Positions 44,750 through 52,688 of a DNA stretch of 56,366 nucleotides are shown one piece after another (the first letter of the stretch is position 1; each line of letters starts with the position of its first letter). A model generated the notes under the pieces. It searched no databases. It saw only the letters and a list, made by a program, of their open reading frames with translations, and was not told where the DNA came from. Where the stretch lies: the NCBI RefSeq assembly GCF_003253705.1, contig NZ_QKYU01000030.1, positions 1-56,366 of the forward strand, written 5' to 3'. The stretch comes from Humitalea rosea (GTDB lineage Bacteria; Pseudomonadota; Alphaproteobacteria; Acetobacterales; Acetobacteraceae). The position numbers were made by a program, and so were the translations under genes.

Positions 44750-45967
44750 ATGTCAGCAATGGGAAGTGCGACCGCCATCGTCGGCATGGGCCGGGCGATG
44801 GCGATGAAGGGCGAGGGCGACCCAAAAACCCCGCTGCAACTCGGCGCCGTCGCCGCACGCCAGGCCATGGCCGCGGCCGGCATCGGGCGGCATGAGGTGG
44901 GGGCGCTGTTCACCGGGCGCACGCCGCAATCCTACATGGTGCTGCAATACAACCAGTCGCTGCTGAACGAGCTGAAGATCGGCCCGACCTTCAGCAGCGA
45001 GATGACCTCGCATGGCGGCGGCGCGCTCGGCACCTTGCAACTGGCGGCGACCGCCTTGCAGGCGGGGGTGATCGATTACGCGCTCTGCGTCACCAACGAA
45101 GCCAGCGGCATCTGGATGGACCAGGTCGGCTCCAACGCCGCCTGGGAGGGCGATCTGCAATTCGAGGCGCCTTATGGCCCCTCGACACCCTCGATCTATG
45201 CGCAATCCATCTGCCGCTACATGCATGAATACGGGATCACGCCGGAAATGGCGGCGCATGTCGCGGTGGAGAACCGCCGCTGGGCGCTCGACCACCCGCA
45301 TGCGGTGATGCGGCACAAGGGGCCGATCACCATCGAACAGGTGGTGACTTCGCGTCTGGTCGCCACACCGCTGCGACTGCTGGATTGCGCGGTCTGGTAT
45401 CCCGGTGGCATCGCGACCGCGGTGGTTCTGACGCGCGCCGATCTGGCCCGGGCACGGCATGGCGAGACGACCTGGCTCGCAGGGTTTGGCCAGTGCAACA
45501 CGCATGAATGGGTCGGCGAACGCATGGGCGGCTGGGGTTATGCACCCTTCGAGGACGGGCCGGACCTCGTGCAGACCGGCGCCGGCGTCGCCGCCAAGCA
45601 GGCCTATGCGATGGCAGGGCTGACGCCCGCCGACATCGATTTGGCGGAAAGCTCGGCACCCTTCTCCTACGTCAACCTGATGATGCTGGAGGAGCTGGGC
45701 TTCTGCCCGCGGGGCGAGGGCGGTAATTTCGCTGCCGGCGGCGGCATCGCCTATGACGGCGGGCTGCCCTTCAACACTATCGGCGGCTACCTCTCCTTTG
45801 GCCAGGTCGCGCAGGGGCTCTACAACCTGCAGGAAGTCGTGGACCAACTCCACGGCCGCGCCGAAGGGCGGCAGATCCCCGATGCCAAGGCCGGCATCGT
45901 GCATATGCACGGTGGGCCACTCGCCTGCCATTCCGTCGTCATCCTCAGCAAGGAGCCGGTGGCATGA
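44750..45967 (+). CDS. Thiolase-fold protein (SCP-x/Ltp2-like) lacking the nucleophilic Cys
   Basis: Thiolase-superfamily protein of 405 residues, on the SCP-x/lipid-transfer branch: IVGMGRAMAM start, PLQLGAVAARQAMAAAGI, then PFSYVNLMMLEELGF and the late GGGIAYDGGLPFNTIGGYLSFGQ. In a true thiolase the segment at about residues 82-94 holds the acyl-carrying Cys; here it reads SSEMTSHGGGALG with no Cys. The GHP motif expected after the Asn-Thr-x-Gly-Gly stretch is replaced by FGQ. So it is probably not a thiolase; Ltp2-type aldolases, which also lack the Cys and pair with DUF35 proteins, are the closest idea. It overlaps the DUF35 gene by ATGA. Confidence 0.82.
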   Translation: MSAMGSATAIVGMGRAMAMKGEGDPKTPLQLGAVAARQAMAAAGIGRHEVGALFTGRTPQSYMVLQYNQSLLNELKIGPTFSSEMTSHGGGALGTLQLAATALQAGVIDYALCVTNEASGIWMDQVGSNAAWEGDLQFEAPYGPSTPSIYAQSICRYMHEYGITPEMAAHVAVENRRWALDHPHAVMRHKGPITIEQVVTSRLVATPLRLLDCAVWYPGGIATAVVLTRADLARARHGETTWLAGFGQCNTHEWVGERMGGWGYAPFEDGPDLVQTGAGVAAKQAYAMAGLTPADIDLAESSAPFSYVNLMMLEELGFCPRGEGGNFAAGGGIAYDGGLPFNTIGGYLSFGQVAQGLYNLQEVVDQLHGRAEGRQIPDAKAGIVHMHGGPLACHSVVILSKEPVA

Positions 45968-46437
45968 CCGCGCCCGCCCCCCCCGACTTCCCGGGCGACT
46001 GGTCCCGCGGCGTCCCGCTCATGGCCGGTGACTGGTTCATCGGCCTCTACCAGCCCTCCCCGGAAACGGTGGGATATTGGGAGGCATTGACGCGGCGCGA
46101 GCTGGTACTGAAATACTCCCCCGCCGCCGGCCGCTACTACCACCCCAAGCGGATCGTCTGCACCGAGACCGGGTCGGATGCGCTGGAATGGCGGCGCGCC
46201 AGCGGTCGCGGCACCATCTACTCCTTCAGCGAAGTGCATCGCGCGCCCAGCCCGGCCTTTGCGGCATCGGTGCCCTACACGGTCGGGATCGTGGCGCTGG
46301 AGGAAGGCGTGCATCTCTTCACCCGGCTGATCGCCAACCCCGGCCCCATCGCGATCGGCGCCCCTGTGACGGTGGATTTCCGGGTGCTCGAAGGCGGCGT
46401 GCTGCTGCCGGTCTTTTTGGTCGGGGCCGCGGCATGA
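45964..46437 (+). CDS. DUF35 / OB-fold partner protein with degenerate zinc ribbon
   Basis: Protein of 157 residues that usually binds a thiolase-like partner. The segment HPKRIVCTETGSDALEWRRASGRGTIYSF matches the end of the DUF35 ribbon and the start of its OB fold, followed by YTVGIVALEEGVHLFTRLI. Normally the ribbon holds four Cys; here only the one in RIVCTETGS is left, so zinc binding as usual is unlikely. It overlaps both neighbours by ATGA, indicating strict co-expression with the thiolase-like protein and CaiB enzyme. Confidence 0.8.
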   Translation: MTAPAPPDFPGDWSRGVPLMAGDWFIGLYQPSPETVGYWEALTRRELVLKYSPAAGRYYHPKRIVCTETGSDALEWRRASGRGTIYSFSEVHRAPSPAFAASVPYTVGIVALEEGVHLFTRLIANPGPIAIGAPVTVDFRVLEGGVLLPVFLVGAAA

Positions 46438-47606
46438 GCGGCGGTCCGCTTGCCGGCATTCGTGTGCTGGACACGACGCGCGCGCTGGCGGGGCCGCTCG
46501 CGACCATGGTGCTAGGCGATCTTGGTGCCGATGTCATCAAGGTCGAGGTGCCGGGCGTCGGCGATGAGACGCGCTACTGGGGTCCTCCCTTCGCCGGTGA
46601 CGCAGGGCCGACCCTGATCGGCTACAACCGCAACAAGCGTTCGGTCACGCTGGACCTACGTACCGATGAAGGCCGCGCCGCCTGCCTCGCGCTGGCGCGG
46701 GACAGCGACATCTTCGTCGAGAATTTCCGCCCCGGCACGGTGCGGCGCTTCGGGCTGGATTACGACGCCATCCGCAAGGTGCGGCCGGATGTGATCTATT
46801 GCTCGATCTCCGGCTATGGCCAGACCGGGCCGATCGCGCAGCGGCCCGCCGTCGATCTGATGGTGCAGGCCTTTGGCGGGCTGATGGCCCAGACCGGGGA
46901 GCCCGACGGGCGGCCGATGAAGGCGGCAGCGCCCGTTGCCGACACCATGGCCGGGCTCTCGGGCGCCATCGCGATCATGGGGGCGTTGATGGAGCGGCGG
47001 ACCACCGGCCAGGGCCGCTTCCTCGACATCTCGATGCTGGATGGGCTGGTGGCGCTGATGGGGCAATCCATCGCCGCCTGGGGGATGGGCGGTGCGGCGC
47101 CGCGGCGCTGGGGCAATGCCCATCCGCTGATGGCGCCCTATGAAAGCTTCCGGGCGGCGGACCGCGACCTGGTCATCGCCGTCACCAACGACAAATCATG
47201 GGCCAGCCTGGTGACGATCCCGGATTTCGCGGCACTGCGGGACGATCCGCGCTTCGGCGACCAGCCCGCGCGCAACCGCGCGCGGGAGGCGTTGATCGCA
47301 GCCCTTACGGAAATCTTCCCCCGGCGCAGCGCCGCCGATTGGCTGACACTGCTGGATGCCGCGGGCATCCCGGCCGAGGCGGTGAACACCCTGGCCGAAG
47401 TGGCGCAGCACCCGCAGGTGACTGGCCGCGGCATGCTGCTGGATTTTGAATATCCGCCTGGTTCCGGCAACCACATCCGCACCGCGGGGATGCCTTGGCG
47501 GGATGTGGCGCGGGAAGGACCCGTGCGCCCACCGCCGACGCTCGGGCAGCACACGGCGGAGGTGATGGCAGGGCTCGGGGCGGTGGTGGGGGGTCCCGAG
47601 GAATGA
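46434..47606 (+). CDS. CaiB/BaiF family CoA-transferase
   Basis: Class III CoA-transferase of 390 residues. It begins LAGIRVLDTTRALAGPLATMVLGDLGADVIKVE (parts), has RNKRSVTLDLRT and VENFRPGTVRRFGLDY, and the catalytic Asp is Asp170 in APVADTMAG, close to its position in formyl-CoA transferase. Last gene of the IclR operon, overlapping DUF35 by ATGA. I infer that it loads CoA on the imported acid, which the thiolase-like/DUF35 pair then cleaves or condenses. The acid is unknown. Confidence 0.88.
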   Translation: MSGGPLAGIRVLDTTRALAGPLATMVLGDLGADVIKVEVPGVGDETRYWGPPFAGDAGPTLIGYNRNKRSVTLDLRTDEGRAACLALARDSDIFVENFRPGTVRRFGLDYDAIRKVRPDVIYCSISGYGQTGPIAQRPAVDLMVQAFGGLMAQTGEPDGRPMKAAAPVADTMAGLSGAIAIMGALMERRTTGQGRFLDISMLDGLVALMGQSIAAWGMGGAAPRRWGNAHPLMAPYESFRAADRDLVIAVTNDKSWASLVTIPDFAALRDDPRFGDQPARNRAREALIAALTEIFPRRSAADWLTLLDAAGIPAEAVNTLAEVAQHPQVTGRGMLLDFEYPPGSGNHIRTAGMPWRDVAREGPVRPPPTLGQHTAEVMAGLGAVVGGPEE

Positions 47607-47720
47607 AGCTCTTAATTTGTTCCTAATTCTCAAAGCCTGTTTCGAAACGTTTTCGGTATGACTGGCATTGGGGTGGATGGCCGGAGGCAATCGTGATTCC
47701 AACGGGTTGCGACACCTGTG
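47607..47720. other. A/T-richer spacer, probable IS5-type end
   Basis: This 114-bp stretch is less GC-rich than its surroundings (CTTAATTTGTTCCTAATTCT) and contains GTTTCGAAAC with its palindromic core TTTCGAAA. It precedes the IS5-type fragment and is likely the left end of that element. No gene is seen. Confidence 0.4.
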
Positions 47721-48020
47721 ATGGAATTTTCGATGTGGACCCCGACCACCCGGCGGCAGCATAGCCGCGCGGGCTTGCGCTACGCGAGTGACCTGACCGA
47801 TGCCGAGTGGCGTTTGCTGGAACCGCTGCTGCCGCGGCCCCGTCGGCAGGGGCGACGGTGGGCCTGGCCGCAGCGCGAGATCATCAACGCGATTTTCTAC
47901 GTGCTGCGCGCGGGCTGTGCCTGGCGCCTTCTGCCCGACAGCTTCCCGCCGTGGCGGACCATCTATCGCTGGTTCGCCCGGCTGCGCGATGGCGGGGTGT
48001 TCGAAAGCCTGACCCGAGCA
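47721..48020 (+). pseudogene. IS5-family transposase, N-terminal remnant
   Basis: About 100 residues match the start of IS5-family transposases: MWTPTTRRQHSRAGLRYASD, LTDAEWRLLEPLLPRPRRQG, REIINAIFYVLRAGCAWRLL and WRTIYRWFARLRDGGVFESL. After FESL the normal continuation, including the DSQSV catalytic region, is missing. The frame stays open to 48158 by chance. It is a dead fragment, 180 bp ahead of the kdp locus. Confidence 0.8.
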
Positions 48021-48200
48021 CACGCTGTTCGCAATCGCGCCAGGGGGTCCGTTACTGACGGACGGGTCCGCATCGATGCGCTGGCCGAGGCTCGGCTCGC
48101 CCTACCCGCCTTTGCGATTTCCTTACGCCGCGGGCCCCGCTTCCACATCGCGCCATGACGCGGCTCCCTCCCACAATTCCCTCACATCATGGGGGTTCCG
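48021..48200. other. Leader region of the kdp locus
   Basis: About 180 bp between the IS fragment and the first kdp mini-ORF. A small hairpin GTCCGT/ACGGAC (48047-48063) is visible. I cannot identify a sure promoter or KdpE site. The native promoter may have been partly replaced by the IS. Confidence 0.35.
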
Positions 48201-48284
48201 ATGCTTGATCTTGTTCTGTTGGCTGCCGGCCTGGGTGGCTTCGCCTTGTTGGCTCTCTACGTGCGCGCATGCGGGCAGGTCTGA
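48201..48284 (+). CDS. 27-residue single-helix protein upstream of kdpF
   Basis: ATG 48201 to TGA 48284 encodes MLDLVLLAAGLGGFALLALY and then VRACGQV: one hydrophobic helix with an acidic N-terminal residue and a short Arg/Cys tail. GGGGG 5 bases before the start could serve as ribosome site, and kdpF starts 2 bp after its stop. An in-frame ATG lies four codons upstream without a ribosome site. Size, topology and spacing resemble KdpF itself, though the sequences differ. I recall similar unnamed mini-ORFs ahead of kdpF in other alphaproteobacteria, but cannot check that here. Confidence 0.6.
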   Translation: MLDLVLLAAGLGGFALLALYVRACGQV

Positions 48285-48286
48285 CC

Positions 48287-48376
48287 ATGGCACTCGAACT
48301 CTGGCTCGGCGGCGCGGTGGCGCTCGGCCTGCTGGGCTACCTCCTCTGGGCGCTGCTGCGGCCTGAAAGCCTCTGA
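48287..48376 (+). CDS. kdpF: KdpF, small subunit of the K+-transporting ATPase
   Basis: Single-helix membrane peptide of 29 residues ([20 protein letters not shown], then ALLRPESL). The ending LLRPE(S/R) is typical of KdpF. It stabilises the KdpABC complex in the inner membrane. It ends one base before the kdpA start codon. Too small for ordinary gene finding, but position and motif make it reliable. Confidence 0.88.
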   Translation: MALELWLGGAVALGLLGYLLWALLRPESL

Positions 48377-48377
48377 C

Positions 48378-50075
48378 ATGACACTGATAGGTTGGGCGCA
48401 GATTGCGCTCGTGCTCGGCTGCGCGCTGCTTCTGGCGGTCCCGGTCGGGCGGTGGTTAGCGGCCCTGGCGGAAGGCCGGCTGGGCGGTCTGGCGCGCCTC
48501 GACGCCGCGGTGCTGCGCGCCGCCGGTGTGGACGCATCCCGGGGCCAGAGCTGGCAGGGCTTCCTGCTCGCCATGTTGGCCTTCAACGCGGCGGGCTTCG
48601 CGCTGCTTTATGCCATCCTGCGCCTGCAGGGCGTGCTACCGCTGAACCCGCAAGGTTTTGCGAGCATCCCGCCGTACCTGGCCTTCAACACCGCTATCTC
48701 CTTCGTCACCAACACCAATTGGCAGGCCTATTCGGGCGAGGCGGCGATGTCGCATCTGAGCCAGATGATGGGCCTCGCGGTGCAGAATTTCCTGTCGGCC
48801 GCGACCGGTATCGCGCTCGCCTTCGCGGTGATGCGCGCCTTCGCCACCGGCGGCGTAACGCAGCTTGGCAATTTCTGGGCGGATCTGACACGCATCACGC
48901 TGTGGCTGCTGCTGCCGGGCACCTTGCTCGCGGCCTTCGCCTTCATCGCCATGGGCGTACCACAGACCCTGGCGGCAAGCGTCATCGCGGCGACCCCGTC
49001 CGGCGGCGAGCAGACCATCGCGCTCGGCCCGGTCGCCTTCCAGCTCGCCATCAAGCATCTCGGCACCAATGGCGGTGGCTTCTTCGGCGTGAATTCGCTG
49101 CACCCCTTCGAGGGTCCCTCGGCACTCGCCACCAGCCTGCAGATCGTGCTGCAGGTCGTCCTTCCCTTCGGGCTGTGCCTGGCTTTCGGCCGCATCGTCG
49201 GTGATGCGCGCCAGGGGCGGGCCTTGCTGGCGGTGATGGTCGGCTTCGTGCTGGTCGCGACTCTGTCGATCTACGCCGCCGAGGCGGCCGGCAACCCGCT
49301 GCACATCGCCGCCGGCGTCTCGCCGATCCAGGGCAATATGGAGGGCAAGGATGTGCGCTTCGGCCTTGCTCTGGCCGCGCTGTTCACCGCCACCACCACG
49401 GGCGCCAGCTGCGGTGCGGTGAATGCGATGATCGACAGCTTCACCCCGCTCGGTGGCTTGGTGCCGCTGTTTCTTATCCAGCTTGGTGAGGTTCTGCCGG
49501 GCGGTGTCGGCTCCGGCCTGTACGGCATGCTGGTCTTCGCCCTGCTCGCCGTCTTCATCGCCGGGCTGATGGTGGGGCGCACGCCGGAATATCTCGGCAA
49601 GAAGGTGCAGGCGCGGGAGGTCAAGCTGGCGATGCTGGCGGTGCTGGTGCTGCCCGCCGTCATCCTCGGCTTCACCGCGGCGGCGCTGGTGCTGCCGATG
49701 GGGCTCGCCTCATTGCAGGATGCCGGACCGCATGGGCTGACGGAGATGCTCTACGCCTATTCCTCCGCGGCGGGGAACAATGGGTCGGCCTTCGGTGGGC
49801 TGACCGCCGATACGCCCTGGCTCAACACGACGCTCGGCCTGTCCATGCTGCTCGGCCGCTTCGCCTTCGTGATCCCCGTGCTCGCCATCGCCGGCAGCCT
49901 GGCCGCCAAGCCACGCGCACCAGAAGGCCCGGGCACGCTGCCGACGCATGGGCCGCTGTTCATCGGGCTGCTGGCCGGCGTCATCCTCATCCTGGGCGGG
50001 CTGCAATACCTGCCATCCCTCGCCCTCGGCCCGATCGCGGAGCATTTCGCGATGCTCGCCGGCCAAACCTTCTGA
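48378..50075 (+). CDS. kdpA: KdpA, K+-translocating subunit
   Basis: Channel-like subunit of 565 residues, of usual size. It has the expected pore-loop segments: [20 protein letters not shown] with the first filter, [19 protein letters not shown] with the second, [22 protein letters not shown] with the third and [20 protein letters not shown] with the fourth (each given in part). These create the selective K+ path. The gene order kdpF-A-B-C-D-E is complete. High-affinity K+ uptake is the expected function under K+ limitation. Confidence 0.97.
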   Translation: MTLIGWAQIALVLGCALLLAVPVGRWLAALAEGRLGGLARLDAAVLRAAGVDASRGQSWQGFLLAMLAFNAAGFALLYAILRLQGVLPLNPQGFASIPPYLAFNTAISFVTNTNWQAYSGEAAMSHLSQMMGLAVQNFLSAATGIALAFAVMRAFATGGVTQLGNFWADLTRITLWLLLPGTLLAAFAFIAMGVPQTLAASVIAATPSGGEQTIALGPVAFQLAIKHLGTNGGGFFGVNSLHPFEGPSALATSLQIVLQVVLPFGLCLAFGRIVGDARQGRALLAVMVGFVLVATLSIYAAEAAGNPLHIAAGVSPIQGNMEGKDVRFGLALAALFTATTTGASCGAVNAMIDSFTPLGGLVPLFLIQLGEVLPGGVGSGLYGMLVFALLAVFIAGLMVGRTPEYLGKKVQAREVKLAMLAVLVLPAVILGFTAAALVLPMGLASLQDAGPHGLTEMLYAYSSAAGNNGSAFGGLTADTPWLNTTLGLSMLLGRFAFVIPVLAIAGSLAAKPRAPEGPGTLPTHGPLFIGLLAGVILILGGLQYLPSLALGPIAEHFAMLAGQTF

Positions 50076-50086
50076 AGGCCCCTCCC

Positions 50087-52114
50087 ATGCAATCCGCTCC
50101 AGCGCTGTTCGACAGCGCCATCATCCGCCAGGCCGCCATCGATGCGGTGCGAAAACTCAACCCAGGCCATCTGGTCCGCAACCCGGTCATCTTCGTGACC
50201 GAGGTGGTCTCCATCCTCGTCACCCTGCTCGCGGCACGCGATGCGGCAGCCGGAATCCCCTGGGGCTTCCAGGCCGGCGTCGCCGCATGGCTGTGGCTGA
50301 CCGTGCTGTTCGCGACCTTCGCCGAGGCTGTCGCCGAAGGCCGCGGCAAGGCGCGCGCCGCCAGCCTGCGTGCCGCGCGCGGCGACACCATGGCCCGCTT
50401 CGTGCCGCTGCCGGAGGACACCACCCAGACCATTCCGCGCGCCGCCGGCGAATTGCGCCGCGGCGACCATGTGCTGGTCGAGGCCGGCGAGATCATCCCC
50501 TCGGATGGCGAGATCGTGCAGGGCATCGCCAGCGTCAACGAAAGCGCCGTGACCGGCGAAAGCGCGCCGGTGATCCGCGAGGCCGGGGGCGATCGCAGTG
50601 CCGTCACCGGCGGCACGCTGGTGGTCAGCGACCGCATCCTGGTGCGCATCACCGCCGAGGCCGGCGGCACCTTCCTCGACCGCATGATCGCGATGGTCGA
50701 GGGCGCGTCACGACAGAAGACGCCGAACGAGATTGCACTCGACATCCTGCTCGCCGGCATGACGATCATCTTCCTGATCGCTGTGGTCACGCTGGTCGGC
50801 TTCGCCTCCTACAGCGGCGCCGCCCCCTCGGTCGTGGTGCTGGCAGCACTTCTGGTCACGCTGATCCCGACCACCATTGGCGGGTTGCTCTCGGCGATCG
50901 GCATCGCGGGCATGGACCGGCTGGTGCGGTTCAACGTGCTGGCCACCTCCGGCCGCGCGGTGGAGGCGGCGGGCGATGTCGATGTGCTGCTGCTGGACAA
51001 GACGGGCACCATCACCTTCGGTAACCGGCAGGCCGCCGCCTTCATCGCCGCACCAGGCGTGAGCGAGACCGAGATCGCCGAGGCGGCGGTGCTCGCCAGC
51101 CTGGCAGACGAGACGCCCGAGGGCCGCAGCATTTTGGCCTTCGCGCGCGAGCGCTATGGGATCACGCTCCCCGCCATGACGCCCGAGGCGCGACCGGTGC
51201 CCTTCACCGCGCAGACCCGCATGTCGGGGATGGACCTGCCGAGCGGTTCGTACCGGAAGGGTGCGGTGGACAGCTTGGCAGCGACGCTGAACCAGGCCGT
51301 GCCGGCGGCGCTTTCGGCCGGCATCGACCGCATCGCGCGCACCGGCGCCACGCCGCTTGCCGTCGCGAAGGATGGCCGCATCCTCGGCGCCATCGAGTTG
51401 AAGGACATCGTGAAGCCCGGCATGCGCGAACGTTTCGCGGAGCTGCGCCGCATGGGCATCCGCACGGTGATGGTGACCGGCGACAACCGCCTGACGGCCG
51501 CGGCGATTGCAGCGGAGGCCGGCGTGGATGACTTCCTCGCCGAGGCAAACCCGCAAGAGAAGCTGGATTACATCCGCGCGCAGCAGGCCGGTGGGCGCCT
51601 CGTCGCCATGGCCGGCGACGGCACCAATGACGCGCCCGCCCTCGCGCAGGCCGATGTCGGGCTCGCCATGCAGACCGGCACCCAGGCGGCGCGCGAGGCC
51701 GGCAACATGGTGGATCTGGACAGCGACCCAACCAAGCTGATCGAGGTGGTGGAGATCGGCAAACAGCTTCTCATCACCCGCGGTGCGCTGACGACCTTCT
51801 CCATCGCCAATGACGTGGCCAAGTATTTCGCCATCCTGCCGGCGATCTTCGTCACGCAATATCCCGGTCTCGCGGCGCTCAACGTGATGGGGCTGACCAG
51901 CCCGCAAAGCGCCATCCTGTCCGCCGTCATCTTCAATGCGCTGATCATCGTGGCGCTGGTGCCGCTGGCGCTAAGGGGCGTCGCCTATGCCTCCCTCGGC
52001 GCGGCGGCGCTGCTGCGGCGGAACCTGCTGATCTACGGGCTGGGCGGCCTCGTCGCGCCCTTCATCGGTATCAAGATCATCGACGTGTTGCTCACCCTCA
52101 TCGGAGTGGCCTGA
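50087..52114 (+). CDS. kdpB: KdpB, catalytic P-type ATPase subunit
   Basis: P-type ATPase of 675 residues. Phosphorylation site DKTGTIT with Asp304; actuator motif TGES at 156-159, whose Ser159 corresponds to the Ser that is phosphorylated in E. coli KdpB to inhibit the pump; hinge motif [16 protein letters not shown] near residue 510; and the unusual [13 protein letters not shown] helix typical for KdpB. All motifs are intact, so the pump should be active. 11-bp gap to kdpA, 3-bp gap to kdpC. Confidence 0.97.
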   Translation: MQSAPALFDSAIIRQAAIDAVRKLNPGHLVRNPVIFVTEVVSILVTLLAARDAAAGIPWGFQAGVAAWLWLTVLFATFAEAVAEGRGKARAASLRAARGDTMARFVPLPEDTTQTIPRAAGELRRGDHVLVEAGEIIPSDGEIVQGIASVNESAVTGESAPVIREAGGDRSAVTGGTLVVSDRILVRITAEAGGTFLDRMIAMVEGASRQKTPNEIALDILLAGMTIIFLIAVVTLVGFASYSGAAPSVVVLAALLVTLIPTTIGGLLSAIGIAGMDRLVRFNVLATSGRAVEAAGDVDVLLLDKTGTITFGNRQAAAFIAAPGVSETEIAEAAVLASLADETPEGRSILAFARERYGITLPAMTPEARPVPFTAQTRMSGMDLPSGSYRKGAVDSLAATLNQAVPAALSAGIDRIARTGATPLAVAKDGRILGAIELKDIVKPGMRERFAELRRMGIRTVMVTGDNRLTAAAIAAEAGVDDFLAEANPQEKLDYIRAQQAGGRLVAMAGDGTNDAPALAQADVGLAMQTGTQAAREAGNMVDLDSDPTKLIEVVEIGKQLLITRGALTTFSIANDVAKYFAILPAIFVTQYPGLAALNVMGLTSPQSAILSAVIFNALIIVALVPLALRGVAYASLGAAALLRRNLLIYGLGGLVAPFIGIKIIDVLLTLIGVA

Positions 52115-52117
52115 ACC

Positions 52118-52657
52118 ATGTTGCGTCCGCTTCTCTCCCTGCTGCTCGGCTCCACCTTGCTGCTGGGCGTCGCCGTGCCGCTCGGCGTCACCGCCATCGC
52201 AGGCCTCACCATGCCGGAGCGCGCGGGCGGTAGCCTGATCCGGCGCGAGGGCCAGGTGATCGGCTCCGCCCTGATTGGCCAGAATTTCGAGGGCGACCGC
52301 TGGTTCCGCGGCCGGCCCTCGGCGACCTCCGCAGCCCCCTACGACGCCAGCTCCTCGGCCGCGTCGCAGCTTGGGCCCACGAGTGCGGCGCTGCTCGCGG
52401 CGGTTACGGAACGTGTGAGTGGCGCGCGTGAGGTGCCGGCCGATGCCGCCACGGCCAGCGGCTCGGGCCTCGATCCGCATATCAGCCCCGAGAGTGCGCG
52501 CCGCCAAATCGCGCGCATTGCGGCAGCGCGGAACCTCCCGGTTCAACGCCTCGCCACCCTGGTCGAACAGAACATCGAAGCGCGCGAGTTGGGCCTGCTG
52601 GGGGAGCCGCGCGTGAACGTACTGCGCATCAACCTCGCGCTGGAGGCGTTTCGCTAA
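52118..52657 (+). CDS. kdpC: KdpC, K+-ATPase accessory subunit
   Basis: Membrane-anchored subunit of 179 residues. One N-terminal helix (LLSLLLGSTLLLGVAVPLGV) is followed by the conserved periplasmic part: GSALIGQNFEGDRWFRGRPS, ASGSGLDPHISPESARRQIA and RVNVLRINLALE. The Gln in IGQNF is a conserved KdpC residue. Complete and in frame. Confidence 0.96.
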   Translation: MLRPLLSLLLGSTLLLGVAVPLGVTAIAGLTMPERAGGSLIRREGQVIGSALIGQNFEGDRWFRGRPSATSAAPYDASSSAASQLGPTSAALLAAVTERVSGAREVPADAATASGSGLDPHISPESARRQIARIAAARNLPVQRLATLVEQNIEARELGLLGEPRVNVLRINLALEAFR

Positions 52658-52674
52658 GGGCGGGACGAAGCGGC

Positions 52675-52680
52675 TATACT
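52675..52680 (+). promoter_or_regulatory. Possible -10 element for a leaderless kdpD transcript
   Basis: TATACT lies 8 bp before the kdpD start codon in the 31-bp kdpC-kdpD gap, where no ribosome site is seen. A start of transcription about 7 bases downstream would fall on the ATG. No good -35 is visible, so this is weak. Confidence 0.25.
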
Positions 52681-52688
52681 GCACACGC

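Noticed and set aside
44750-45967. Annotation as acetyl-CoA acetyltransferase
   Set aside because: The acyl-carrying Cys and the usual GHP motif are not present, so thiolysis is unlikely.
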